A stretch of DNA of 64,000 bases from assembly GCA_947447465.1 (NCBI GenBank), contig CANFKE010000001.1:148241-212240 (forward strand), read 5' to 3'. The position numbers were made by a program, and so were the translations under genes. Under the pieces are notes generated by a model, which was not told the origin of the DNA, did no database searches, and worked only from the letters and a program-made list of their open reading frames with translations. The stretch is from Chitinophagaceae bacterium (lineage in GTDB: Bacteria; Bacteroidota; Bacteroidia; Chitinophagales; Chitinophagaceae). Positions 28,014 through 37,326 of the stretch are shown piece after piece (position 1 is the stretch's first letter; every line of letters starts with the position of its first letter).

Positions 28014-28517
28014 TCGTCCCTAAATAGGTTTACGTGTTTCTTTTGTCTGAGAGCATGCCCGATGGCATGGGGCAGAGACCGACAACGGCTAAAAGCGTGT
28101 CAGGGTTGTGTTGATAGAGCTATATGTCAAAGATCCGTTTGTCTGTCCTTCACTTTGGTCAACCCGGTGTCAGATTAAGCTAAGTGACAGGTGCTAAATG
28201 GAGTGCAAATTAATACCATCAATAATGGGGTGCAAATAAAGATATTCACAAAACTTACGTCTGCATAGTCTGTAATGCGCTGCGGGTAAGGGTTTGGAGG
28301 GGGTGATATTTGTGGATATGTTTTTATTGCGGGGTCTATGTTGCTTGTGAATGGTGGTTTGCTGAACTTGAAAGATAATCGGGATCTACTCTATCAGAGG
28401 CTTCGGATTGCTGATATGCATTTTAGCTTTTACGGAAGTGTGATGCTGCCATTGTGGGGATGAAGGGCAACTGTGGGCAGTTCATATTATTTGTCGGTAT
28501 TCGATGTTTTCCGCACT
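28014..28517. other. Gene-poor gap between the MuiA-like gene and the amidase gene
   Basis: About 500 bp. I see no protein family on either strand. It holds two near-identical stretches (TGGAGTGCAAATTAA and TGGGGTGCAAATAAAG) about 30 bp apart and a 41-codon ORF at 28338-28463 (MLLVNGGLLNLK...) with a weak -7-like box upstream. The ORF is too short to call without comparison. Confidence 0.4.
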
Positions 28518-29330
28518 CTAGTTTTTGTTCATCAGATCATATATAGCACTAAGGTCTTGAGGTGTGAGCTGTCTTGAAGTGTCTTGCATGAAGTGGCGCT
28601 TAAATGCGCGGATAGCTGCTGTGCTGTCGTGGATGTCGTAGCCTATTATGCGCAGCGCCATAAGGTGGTTGAAGTCTGCCGGCGGAGTTGCGGGGTAATC
28701 ATCATACCATAGTCCGAAGCCGTTTTTTGCCAATGTTTTCCATGGGAAGAGTACGCTGGGGTCTGATTTGCGGGTAGGTGCAAGGTCGCCATGCCCAATA
28801 AAGTTGGCCGTAGGGATATTGTAGGTCTGTTTCAGTTGTCGGAGCAATGCCAGGAGGCTGGATATCTGAGCATCAGCAAATGGTTCTGCACCATTGTTGT
28901 CGAGCTCTATACCAATAGAGCAGGAGTTGAGGTCGGTAACATTACCCCATCGGCCCAGTCCGGCATGATGTGCGCGGAGATAGTCATTGAGCATGTGGTA
29001 CACGGTGCCGTCTCTGCCAATAAGATAGTGTGCGCTTACTTCTGTGCGCTGCAGTGTGAATGCTTTGAGGGTCTGCTCGGTACTTGCCTGTGCTGTGTGA
29101 TGAATGACCACAAAGTTGGGCTTACGCATAGTGAAGTTAGTAGTGCCTACAAACTCTTCCGGTGCTTTTATGGTGTCATTTGCTGTGATGCCGGGCTTTT
29201 CTTTCAGCCGAGCAGCATAAGTGCCTGCCTGCTGCCTGTAGATCTTATTAGTAGAATGATAGGGTGGCCTGTTGCATGCGGTAACTACCATGCAGATAGC
29301 AGTACAGGCGAAGAAGGTTAGGTAGCGCAT
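28518..29330 (-). CDS. N-acetylmuramoyl-L-alanine amidase, lipoprotein (Amidase_2)
   Basis: 270 residues. A lipoprotein signal ends VVTAC (Cys19). The amidase_2/AmpD-like domain is at about 70-215, with zinc ligands in FVVIHHTAQAS, the region AHHAGLGRWG, and GHGDLAPTRKSDPSVLFPW with the C-terminal His/Asp pair. It cleaves the bond between muramic acid and the stem peptide, acting in the periplasm in wall recycling or remodelling. It is flanked by repeat-rich DNA on both sides. Confidence 0.92.
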   Translation of the reverse strand: MRYLTFFACTAICMVVTACNRPPYHSTNKIYRQQAGTYAARLKEKPGITANDTIKAPEEFVGTTNFTMRKPNFVVIHHTAQASTEQTLKAFTLQRTEVSAHYLIGRDGTVYHMLNDYLRAHHAGLGRWGNVTDLNSCSIGIELDNNGAEPFADAQISSLLALLRQLKQTYNIPTANFIGHGDLAPTRKSDPSVLFPWKTLAKNGFGLWYDDYPATPPADFNHLMALRIIGYDIHDSTAAIRAFKRHFMQDTSRQLTPQDLSAIYDLMNKN

Positions 29331-29401
29331 GCTTAGACGTTTACTGTGATAAAGCTAGCGGTTTGGCGTGGGAAAAAGAAAGATGAACATGTTTTTGTTT
29401 C

Positions 29402-29680
29402 GGAAGCGAGACGCTTCCAATAAATAGGTCGAAGCGAGATGCTTCGACCAGTGGGGAGTAGAGATAAGCCGCTTACGCTTTATCACCCCCGACATTCGAC
29501 AGCTGGCCCAAGGGCCGGTCGAATATCGTCCCCTCTTAAAATAAGAGGGGAGTGTGTTGTTAGCGCTACAAAGCGGTCTGAGACCTCGATTTGTTTAGGG
29601 CGTAGTCAGGAAGACTACGCCCGGCAATTGAGCAATCTACCCCTGAATGAGGCTGTTGGTCAAAAAATTAGACCAACAGC
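29402..29680. repeat. Cluster of successive palindromic hairpins
   Basis: Six hairpins follow each other: 29402-29418 (GGAAGCG/CGCTTCC), 29427-29449 (GGTCGAAGC/GCTTCGACC), 29494-29524 (ATTCGAC..GGCCC/GGGCC..GTCGAAT), 29530-29550 (CCCCTCTT/AAGAGGGG), 29598-29622 (GGGCGTAGTC/GACTACGCCC) and 29652-29680 (GCTGTTGGTC/GACCAACAGC). An imperfect one lies at 29463-29484 and a short perfect palindrome GGTCTGAGACC at about 29576. The first two share the core GAAGCGAGAYGCTTC. No protein-coding signal is convincing. Confidence 0.85.
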
Positions 29681-29715
29681 GGCGGATATGCAAGAAAAGA
29701 CACTCTACCACACAC

Positions 29716-29746
29716 AAAAAAGCCTCCCTTACAAGGAGGCCTTTTT
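29716..29746. terminator. Bidirectional terminator
   Basis: AAAAAAGCCTCC / GGAGGCCTTTTT with a short loop lies 15 nt beyond the stop of the minus-strand DUF4783 gene. Confidence 0.85.
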
Positions 29747-29761
29747 ATGAATGAGTGCATT

Positions 29762-30169
29762 TTACTGCTTACTTATCTTGATTTCCTTTATAACGTAGTT
29801 GTTGGTGTCTTTTTGCTTGATGAGCATGTAGAGGGTGTATTTTCCTGTGGTGGTGGAAAAGGTAGCGATCATAGAGCGGGTATTGGGAGAGGGTGTTCCT
29901 GAGTCCATGACGTTGAGCTCTCGTATGGGGTTCTTATCAAAAAAGTCTTTGACCACCAGCCCGGCCTGGTTGCGGCTGTAGTTGGAAGCATTGTTATTGA
30001 TAGAAACAGGAACGAAATTGTCGAAGAAGCGAGTCACATCTTCCACCTTATTGTTGCGCAACAGATATACGATCTCTTCGAGGGGAGATTTCGCATTTTG
30101 CGCCAGAGCTGTATTAAATGCAATAAAACAGCCCAATATAAATATTAATCTTCTAAATGTATTTTTCAT
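29762..30169 (-). CDS. DUF4783 family secreted protein
   Basis: 135 residues from ATG 30169 (MKNTFRRLIFILGC), which starts a signal peptide cut after TALAQ. The mature domain (EEIVYLLRNNKVEDVTRFFDN, then YTLYMLIKQKDTNNYVIKEIKI) matches the Bacteroidota DUF4783 fold, an NTF2-like small alpha+beta domain of unknown function. A longer reading from 30214 adds 15 residues without support. A TATATTTG box is 54 nt upstream. Confidence 0.82.
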   Translation of the reverse strand: MKNTFRRLIFILGCFIAFNTALAQNAKSPLEEIVYLLRNNKVEDVTRFFDNFVPVSINNNASNYSRNQAGLVVKDFFDKNPIRELNVMDSGTPSPNTRSMIATFSTTTGKYTLYMLIKQKDTNNYVIKEIKISKQ

Positions 30170-30223
30170 TGGGATTGTGCACCTTTCATTAAAATCACAC
30201 TCAATCATCATCAAAAATCAAGC

Positions 30224-30231
30224 CAAATATA
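30224..30231 (-). promoter_or_regulatory. Predicted -7 box of the DUF4783 gene (TATATTTG)
   Basis: Perfect TAnnTTTG on the minus strand, 54 nt before the start codon. Confidence 0.45.
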
Positions 30232-30305
30232 TGATTATTGGCACATTGGTGAAAATAAATTGTGGGATCGGGAGGTGGAGCGTCTCAAAGAGATACGTCC
30301 CGGTG

Positions 30306-30342
30306 CGAATGTCGCCCTTCGAGGGCCTCAGGGTGACATTCG
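30306..30342. repeat. Dispersed-type palindrome upstream of gyrB
   Basis: CGAATGTCGCCC and GGGTGACATTCG form a 12-bp stem with one wobble pair. An alternative inner hairpin GCCC-TTCGA-GGGC competes with it. The gap 30170-30562 holds otherwise only AT-rich DNA and the gyrB promoter region. Palindromes resembling GTCACCCT..AGGGTGACA are common between genes in Bacteroidota. Confidence 0.7.
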
Positions 30343-30469
30343 GGTAAGGTGTGGGGTGTCGGGTAAATTTTTCTGCTGTTTATTTATCCACAAATGTGAA
30401 TTTTGGGCGAGTTGCCGGGGTGTTTTTAACTTGCCAGAACCATATAATTAAGCTACATTTGTAAAGTAA

Positions 30470-32539
<2,070 letters not shown>

Positions 32540-32569
32540 GTTTTAGTCTAAATAGACAAATAGAATATA

Positions 32570-32610
32570 AAAATGTCATGGTGAGGCGCTCGAACCATGA
32601 CATTTTTTTT
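32570..32610 (+). terminator. gyrB terminator formed by a palindromic repeat
   Basis: AAAATGTCATGGT / ACCATGACATTTT is a 13-bp stem with loop GAGGCGCTCGA and eight T residues, 30 nt after the gyrB stop. Its sequence is one copy of the repeat whose inverted copy is at 32631-32673. Confidence 0.85.
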
Positions 32611-32630
32611 CGTTAGCGGGTAGTAGCGCC

Positions 32631-32673
32631 TTTTGATGGTCGTGGTTCGAGCGCCTCACCATGACCATCAAAA
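32631..32673. repeat. Second, inverted copy of the gyrB-downstream palindrome
   Basis: TTTTGATGGTCGTGG pairs with CCATGACCATCAAAA (one wobble), with loop TTCGAGCGCCTCA. This loop is the exact complement of the loop and flank of the first copy (TGAGGCGCTCGAA), so the two units are inverted relative to each other. Confidence 0.85.
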
Positions 32674-32787
32674 GGCCGGTGACTTGACATCTCCCTGCTA
32701 TTCTCAGCCGCCTTTCTTTATTGCGCCTATATTGGTATCCGCAATCGCGCCATTGATTTTTAACCATCCTTTATTATTACAATCAGC

Positions 32788-32795
32788 TATTTTTG
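32788..32795 (+). promoter_or_regulatory. Predicted -7 box of the rhomboid gene (TATTTTTG), 4 nt from ATG
   Basis: Perfect TAnnTTTG; only CAGT separates it from the start codon, predicting a leaderless mRNA. Confidence 0.6.
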
Positions 32796-32799
32796 CAGT

Positions 32800-33642
32800 A
32801 TGGCAAATTTCGGATCGGGTAGATTCTCCTCTGTTCCTGTTGTAGTTAAAAATATCATTATCATTAATGCTATCATGGTCATGCTCCAGTTCGTACTGGT
32901 GAAGTTCAATATTGACCTTAGCGAATACCTGGGATTGCATTACTGGATGTCGCCACACTTCAAGTGGTGGCAATTCTTTACCTATATGTTCATGCATGGC
33001 AGCCCGTTCGATATAGGGGCTACGATCACACATATCTTCTTCAACATGTGGGGTCTCTTTATGTTTGGCAGCATACTGGAGAATATGTGGGGGGCAAAGC
33101 GGTTCTTTACCTTTTATGTTATCTGCGGATTGGGAGCAGGGCTCTGTCACCTATTGGTGATGGGAGTGCAGTTTTCCGGCTTCCATCATGCGTTCTTACA
33201 TTATCAGGAGCACGCAACATTGGCAGAATACAGCAGTCTTATTCGTAACTATAAGTTGACTGACAATAGTTTTTTTAAGGAGGTACTTACTTTCTGGCAG
33301 CAAAATCCCAGTTGTGCAGACTGTGCTTCCACTTCTATACAGGGGTTAAGGCAGTATAATGCGGAGATGATGGATGTTGGAGTGGTGGGTGCATCAGGTT
33401 CGCTGTTCGGTGTGCTGTTCGCATTCGGTTACCTCTTTCCTAATACCGAGTTGTATATCATGTTCATACCCGTGCCTGTAAAGGCCAAGTGGGCAGTAGC
33501 AGGATATGCGGCAATAGAGCTTTTTTCGGGAATAGGTCAGTTCAAGGGCGACAATGTTGCTCACTTTGCTCACCTGGGTGGTATGCTTTTCGGATTCATT
33601 ATTTTGATGATATGGAAGCGCAATCGTAATAATTTTTATTAA
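32800..33642 (+). CDS. Rhomboid-family intramembrane serine protease
   Basis: 280 residues with six membrane helices. The catalytic Ser is S199 in GVVGASGSLFG (GxSx motif), and the catalytic His is H258 in AHFAHLGGMLFG. The HFKWWQFFTYMFMHG block (WR-like loop and helix 2) and HIFFNMWGLFMFG are also family-typical. A hydrophilic insert of about 60 residues (about 125-185) separates helices 3 and 4. It cleaves membrane proteins within the bilayer; substrates are unknown. It lies 15 nt before a related but degenerate gene. Confidence 0.94.
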   Translation: MANFGSGRFSSVPVVVKNIIIINAIMVMLQFVLVKFNIDLSEYLGLHYWMSPHFKWWQFFTYMFMHGSPFDIGATITHIFFNMWGLFMFGSILENMWGAKRFFTFYVICGLGAGLCHLLVMGVQFSGFHHAFLHYQEHATLAEYSSLIRNYKLTDNSFFKEVLTFWQQNPSCADCASTSIQGLRQYNAEMMDVGVVGASGSLFGVLFAFGYLFPNTELYIMFIPVPVKAKWAVAGYAAIELFSGIGQFKGDNVAHFAHLGGMLFGFIILMIWKRNRNNFY

Positions 33643-33657
33643 TAACTTTACATACAA

Positions 33658-34551
33658 ATGGGAACAGGGAAAAGAAGGTCGGCATTGTCATATATCCCGG
33701 GTTATAAGAATAACGCGGTGTTGCAACTTATCATTGCATCGGGTGTGGCATATATGATGCTGGCTATTTCGTGGGCATTGGTCATGATCGTCTATGTTGG
33801 AGATGCCAGCGCATTCAACACTTATTTTATTCCTAATATAGGGCTGGGGCAGTTGGTCGAGTTCAAGTCGCATTGGTGGACGATACTTACCTATGGTATG
33901 TTCCAGTTTCCGAACAGCTTTATGGAGTTGCTCAGTAATATGGTGTGGCTGTATTGCTTTGGCTCAGTAGTGCAGATGTTGGTAGGGCATAAGCAGGTGA
34001 TCCCGCTATATCTGTATTCGCTGTTTGTTGGTGGTATATTCTTTTATTTGTTCCAGCTGTTGCCCGGCAAAATGGGTATGGCACCTGCTGCATTTTTGGG
34101 TGCCCGTGCAGGTCTGGTAGGTATGGCCATTGCCGCCATCACGCTTACACCATCTTATCGTTTTTATATTACCGAGACCTTTACCATACCGCTTATGCTG
34201 GTAGTAGGCGTATTTGTGTTTTTAATGATAGCCGGCAGCGGATTTTACCTGCCTGTGGTGGGGTTGATGCTGGGTGGCGCACTGATGGGTTTCGCCTATG
34301 TGAAATTATTAAGGGCCGGATATAAGCCTGCAGAATGGGCCTATGACCTGGGTAATAAACTGGAGGGATTGGTAACGCCATCTGAGCAGACGCAGAAACC
34401 AAAGGGTAGGATCATCAAGATGTATCATCCGCAGCAAGGCATATCTCAGAGCCGTATCGATGAGATACTGGACAAGATCAATCAGAAAGGCTATAACTCT
34501 CTGACCAAGGAAGAGAAGGATATGCTATTGAGGGCGGGTAGTGAGCAGTAG
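33658..34551 (+). CDS. Rhomboid-like pseudoprotease with C-terminal DUF6576
   Basis: 297 residues. Six rhomboid-type helices with the WWTILTYGMFQ and LSNMVWLYCFG blocks, but the active-site serine position reads LGARAGLVG (R150) and the last helix reads GGALMGFAYV without the catalytic His. Residues about 250-297 (RIDEILDKINQKGYNSLTKEEKDML) match the short helical DUF6576 tail often carried by rhomboid-like proteins of this phylum. By analogy with iRhoms it could bind or guide clients rather than cut them. It sits 15 nt behind the active rhomboid, so co-expression is likely. Confidence 0.9.
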   Translation: MGTGKRRSALSYIPGYKNNAVLQLIIASGVAYMMLAISWALVMIVYVGDASAFNTYFIPNIGLGQLVEFKSHWWTILTYGMFQFPNSFMELLSNMVWLYCFGSVVQMLVGHKQVIPLYLYSLFVGGIFFYLFQLLPGKMGMAPAAFLGARAGLVGMAIAAITLTPSYRFYITETFTIPLMLVVGVFVFLMIAGSGFYLPVVGLMLGGALMGFAYVKLLRAGYKPAEWAYDLGNKLEGLVTPSEQTQKPKGRIIKMYHPQQGISQSRIDEILDKINQKGYNSLTKEEKDMLLRAGSEQ

Positions 34552-34555
34552 GGGG

Positions 34556-34906
34556 TTATTTAATAAATTCCAATACAGTTTCCGGAGGCCGGGCTATGAT
34601 AGCGTTATTGCCGTTAGTAACAATCGGTCGCTCTATTAGTACAGGATTATCTGCCAGTACTTGCAGCCATTGTTCTTCGTTCAAATTTTTATCTGCATAC
34701 TGTTCCTGATAGAGCGGTTCACTTTTTCTTACAAGTGAAGATGGGTGCATGTTCAATTGCTTCAGCAGGTCCGCAATTTCCACAGTTGAAAGTGGTTCTG
34801 TGATATACCAGCGTACATTAAAAGGTGCACCCGAATCTTGTAAAAATTCAAGTGCACCTTTGCTTTTAGAACATTGTCCGTTATGGTAAATGGTAATTTC
34901 TGCCAT
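34556..34906 (-). CDS. arsC: ArsC-family reductase (thioredoxin fold)
   Basis: 116 residues. The redox Cys is C12 in HNGQCSKSKGALEFL, and the arginine of LIERPIVTNG is the second family signature. Members reduce arsenate with glutathione or glutaredoxin, but Spx/YffB-like relatives of other function share the fold. No arsenic-resistance genes are nearby; it follows scoB after only 7 nt, so an arsenic role is not supported by context. Confidence 0.88.
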   Translation of the reverse strand: MAEITIYHNGQCSKSKGALEFLQDSGAPFNVRWYITEPLSTVEIADLLKQLNMHPSSLVRKSEPLYQEQYADKNLNEEQWLQVLADNPVLIERPIVTNGNNAIIARPPETVLEFIK

Positions 34907-34913
34907 GATATTT

Positions 34914-35570
34914 TTAAACCGTCATTTCCTTTACATCAGGAGAGATAGTTAGTTTGCCTGCCGTTTTAGATCTTATCTCCTCAATGGTAACTCCGGGTGC
35001 ATATTCTATACATACAAACCCATTCGGTGTTACGTCAAACACACCAAGATCGCTTACTATTTTCCTTACACAATTTACTCCTGTAAGTGGCAGGCTGCAG
35101 GCGGGTAGTAGTTTGCTTTCACCTTTAGGGTTAGTATGCTGCATTGCTACAATAATATTCTTTGCGGCAGCTACAAGGTCCATAGCGCCTCCCATACCCT
35201 TTACCATTTTCTTAGGTATCTTCCAGTTAGCGATGTCGCCATTTTCGGATACTTCCATTGCACCAAGTACAGTCAGGTCAACCTTTCCTGCACGGATCAT
35301 TCCGAAGCTCATTGCGCTGTCGAAAAAGGCTGAGCCGGGCAAAGTAGTGATCGTTTGTTTTCCGGCATTGATGAGGTCGGCGTCTTCTTCTCCTGCAAAA
35401 GGGAAAGGTCCCATACCCAATAGGCCATTCTCACTTTGCAATACTACATTCACTCCTTCTGGAATGTAGTTAGCAACCAGGGTGGGTATGCCTATGCCCA
35501 GATTGACATAAAAACCATCCTGTAATTCCTGTGCTATTCTTTTAGCTATTTGTTCTTTATTTAAAGCCAT
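34914..35570 (-). CDS. scoB: 3-oxoacid CoA-transferase subunit B
   Basis: 218 residues from ATG 35570 (MALNKEQIAKRI). Family I CoA transferase beta subunit, with NLGIGIPT and the active-site Glu E47 in VLQSENGLLGMGP. With ScoA it moves CoA between succinyl-CoA and acetoacetate or similar oxoacids. The longer reading to 35642 runs into repeat sequence and is rejected. Unusually it is separated from scoA by a four-helix-bundle gene and repeats. Confidence 0.95.
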   Translation of the reverse strand: MALNKEQIAKRIAQELQDGFYVNLGIGIPTLVANYIPEGVNVVLQSENGLLGMGPFPFAGEEDADLINAGKQTITTLPGSAFFDSAMSFGMIRAGKVDLTVLGAMEVSENGDIANWKIPKKMVKGMGGAMDLVAAAKNIIVAMQHTNPKGESKLLPACSLPLTGVNCVRKIVSDLGVFDVTPNGFVCIEYAPGVTIEEIRSKTAGKLTISPDVKEMTV

Positions 35571-35580
35571 TTTATAAATT

Positions 35581-35612
35581 AATGCGACAATGTGATGGAA
35601 TGCGATAATGTG
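35581..35612. repeat. Left flank repeat of the inserted four-helix-bundle element
   Basis: AATGCGACAATGTG (35581-35594), ATGTGATGGAATG (35590-35602) and GATAATGTG (35604-35612) each recur as exact reverse complements on the other side of the four-helix-bundle gene. Confidence 0.8.
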
Positions 35613-35657
35613 ATTCCAATTGTCTGTTATTAAATAGGACAAACAAGTGGCCCGGTT

Positions 35658-36011
35658 TTATTTTGATTTACTTGATAAAATTATAGCATTTAGTAGTCTC
35701 ATTATTTCATCTAATTTTTTCATGAGATCACTGTTAAAATTGTATTCTTTTGATTGCTGGCACAAATACAGCCAATACCATGTTTCATGAGCTTCTTTAT
35801 CTGCAATTTTCAATTTATGAATAAAATCTGCTTTACTTTCGGCAGATTGCGCTTCCATTACATTAGCCCCTATTGATGTAGCGGAACGTATTAATTGACG
35901 AGCGATTACATACTTTTTTGTTGACTCCAGAAATTCTACATATTGAATTGTCATTAATGAAAATTCAATAGAGTGCTTCACTAAAGGGTTATCGGAAAAG
36001 TCTGTTCTCAT
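35658..36011 (-). CDS. Four-helix-bundle protein (S23/IVS-encoded family)
   Basis: 117 residues from ATG 36011 (an ATG at 36050 would add 13 residues that lie in repeat sequence). NPLVKHSIEFSLMTIQYVEFL, then ARQLIRSATSIGANVMEAQSAES, then ADFIHKLKIADKEAHETWYWL are diagnostic of the family first found in 23S rRNA intervening sequences and related to the Avd protein of diversity-generating retroelements. Such proteins bind nucleic acid as pentamers; this one's role is unknown. It is bounded by inverted repeats and lies inside the scoA-scoB operon on the same strand. Confidence 0.92.
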   Translation of the reverse strand: MRTDFSDNPLVKHSIEFSLMTIQYVEFLESTKKYVIARQLIRSATSIGANVMEAQSAESKADFIHKLKIADKEAHETWYWLYLCQQSKEYNFNSDLMKKLDEIMRLLNAIILSSKSK

Positions 36012-36055
36012 TGTGTTGCTCCATTGGAATATGTTTCTACAATCCGACAATGCTC

Positions 36056-36101
36056 CATTCCATCACATTTCTTCCACATTGTCGCATTCCCCCACATTAT
36101 C
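36056..36101. repeat. Right flank repeat of the inserted four-helix-bundle element
   Basis: CATTCCATCACAT (36056-36068), CACATTGTCGCATT (36075-36088) and CACATTATC (36093-36101) are exact reverse complements of the left repeats. The last copy contains the scoA stop codon. Confidence 0.8.
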
Positions 36102-36792
36102 TTTGTCTAACAGTACGTTGCTCTATGCGTTTTTCATAGTCTTTGCCCTGAAATATTCTGTGTACATATATACCCGGAGTATGTATGTAATTAGGGTCAA
36201 GTTCTCCCGGCTCTACCAGTTCCTCTACCTCGGCAATGGTTATTTTACCAGCCATAGCCATAAGCGGATTAAAGTTGCGGGCAGTATCTTTAAAGATCAG
36301 GTTACCCATTTTATCTCCTTTCCAAGCCTTTACAATTGCGAAGTCTGAATCGAATGCCAGTTCCATAAGATAATTCTTACCGTTGAATTCGCGAACTTCT
36401 TTACCTTCTGCTACCTCAGTGCCATACCCGGCCTGAAGAAATACTGCAGGCATTCCATAACCTGTAGCCATGCAGCGTGTAGCCAAAGTGCCCTGCGGAA
36501 CCAATTCTACTTCAAGCTCCCCGCTCAATAGCTGACGCTCGAACTCCGCATTTTCGCCAACGTAAGATGATATCATTTTCTTTACCTGCTTGTTCTCCAG
36601 CAAGAGGCCTATACCAAAGCCATCTACACCGGCATTATTAGAAATACAGGTAAGATCTTTAGTGCCTTGCTTCACTAATGATGCAATACAGTTTTCAGGT
36701 ATTCCGCAAAGGCCAAAGCCTCCAAGCATCAGCGTGGCACCTGACGGTATATCACGTACCGCTTCGTCAGCGTTTGCAACAACTTTATTCAT
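36097..36792 (-). CDS. scoA: 3-oxoacid CoA-transferase subunit A
   Basis: 231 residues. Family I CoA transferase alpha subunit: [20 protein letters not shown] near the N-terminus and the conserved [18 protein letters not shown] block in the middle. It pairs with ScoB. The C-terminus ([11 protein letters not shown]) ends in a stop codon that lies within a repeat copy, so the last residues may have been shaped by the insertion. The partner gene is 526 bp away instead of being adjacent. Confidence 0.95.
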   Translation of the reverse strand: MNKVVANADEAVRDIPSGATLMLGGFGLCGIPENCIASLVKQGTKDLTCISNNAGVDGFGIGLLLENKQVKKMISSYVGENAEFERQLLSGELEVELVPQGTLATRCMATGYGMPAVFLQAGYGTEVAEGKEVREFNGKNYLMELAFDSDFAIVKAWKGDKMGNLIFKDTARNFNPLMAMAGKITIAEVEELVEPGELDPNYIHTPGIYVHRIFQGKDYEKRIEQRTVRQR

Positions 36793-36947
36793 TGATTTGA
36801 GATTTGACTGCTAAAGTAAAATAATTGCGTTAATCTGTCAGCATATAATATAAGGAACAGTGGTCATATGCAGGATTCCGGTACTGTGTGTGAATGGGTA
36901 TTGCCTTTTAACTTTTTCAACTGACTCGCCTTTTAATTTAAAGAATG

Positions 36948-36955
36948 TACCTTTG
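36948..36955 (+). promoter_or_regulatory. Predicted -7 box of panD (TACCTTTG), 7 nt from ATG
   Basis: Perfect TAnnTTTG followed by CAGTGCT and the ATG at 36963. Confidence 0.55.
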
Positions 36956-36962
36956 CAGTGCT

Positions 36963-37307
36963 ATGCAAATAGAAGTATTGAAGTCTAAGATCCATCGGGT
37001 AAAGATTACCGAGGCCAACTTGAACTATATAGGGAGCATTACTATTGATGAGGATCTGATGAATGCCTCAAATATCATAGAAAATGAGAAGGTGCAGGTT
37101 TTGAACATAGATAACGGCGAGCGGCTGGAAACTTATGTAATAAAAGGCACTCGTGGTTCGGGTATGATCTGTATGAACGGACCGGCGGCACGTCGTGTAT
37201 CTGTTGGCGATACAGTAATAGTAATATCTTATGCCACTATGGACTTTGAGGCGGCTAAAACTCATGTCCCTACCATCATTTTCCCTAAGGAAGACAATAG
37301 CCTGTAA
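36963..37307 (+). CDS. panD: Aspartate 1-decarboxylase
   Basis: 114 residues from ATG 36963. The self-cleavage site G24-S25 lies in NYIGSITID; Ser25 becomes the pyruvoyl cofactor. [10 protein letters not shown] and [20 protein letters not shown] are the other family blocks. It makes beta-alanine for pantothenate and CoA. A longer start at 36945 would put the promoter box inside the gene. The next gene starts 19 nt later. Confidence 0.97.
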   Translation: MQIEVLKSKIHRVKITEANLNYIGSITIDEDLMNASNIIENEKVQVLNIDNGERLETYVIKGTRGSGMICMNGPAARRVSVGDTVIVISYATMDFEAAKTHVPTIIFPKEDNSL

Positions 37308-37326
37308 TCACGTATATTTACCAGCT

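Noticed and set aside
27960..28178. 72-codon plus-strand ORF
   Set aside because: It begins inside the TGCCACTTTT array, is Cys/Arg-rich without pattern and has no promoter or family match that I can see.
28184..28197. TTAGCACCTGTCAC here and TTAGTACCTGTCAC near 53348 as a possible insertion-sequence end
   Set aside because: A 13 of 14 match between two sites in 64 kb is expected by chance, and no transposase is nearby.
29439..29750. 103-codon plus-strand ORF
   Set aside because: It runs through the hairpin cluster and the terminator; the sequence is explained by palindromes and has no family resemblance.
32640..32663. GGTTCGA motif suggesting a tRNA T-arm
   Set aside because: It belongs to the palindromic repeat; no acceptor or anticodon arm can be drawn.
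32576..32845. Overlapping ORFs on both strands after gyrB
   Set aside because: They are produced by the inverted palindrome pair and overlap the rhomboid promoter and start.
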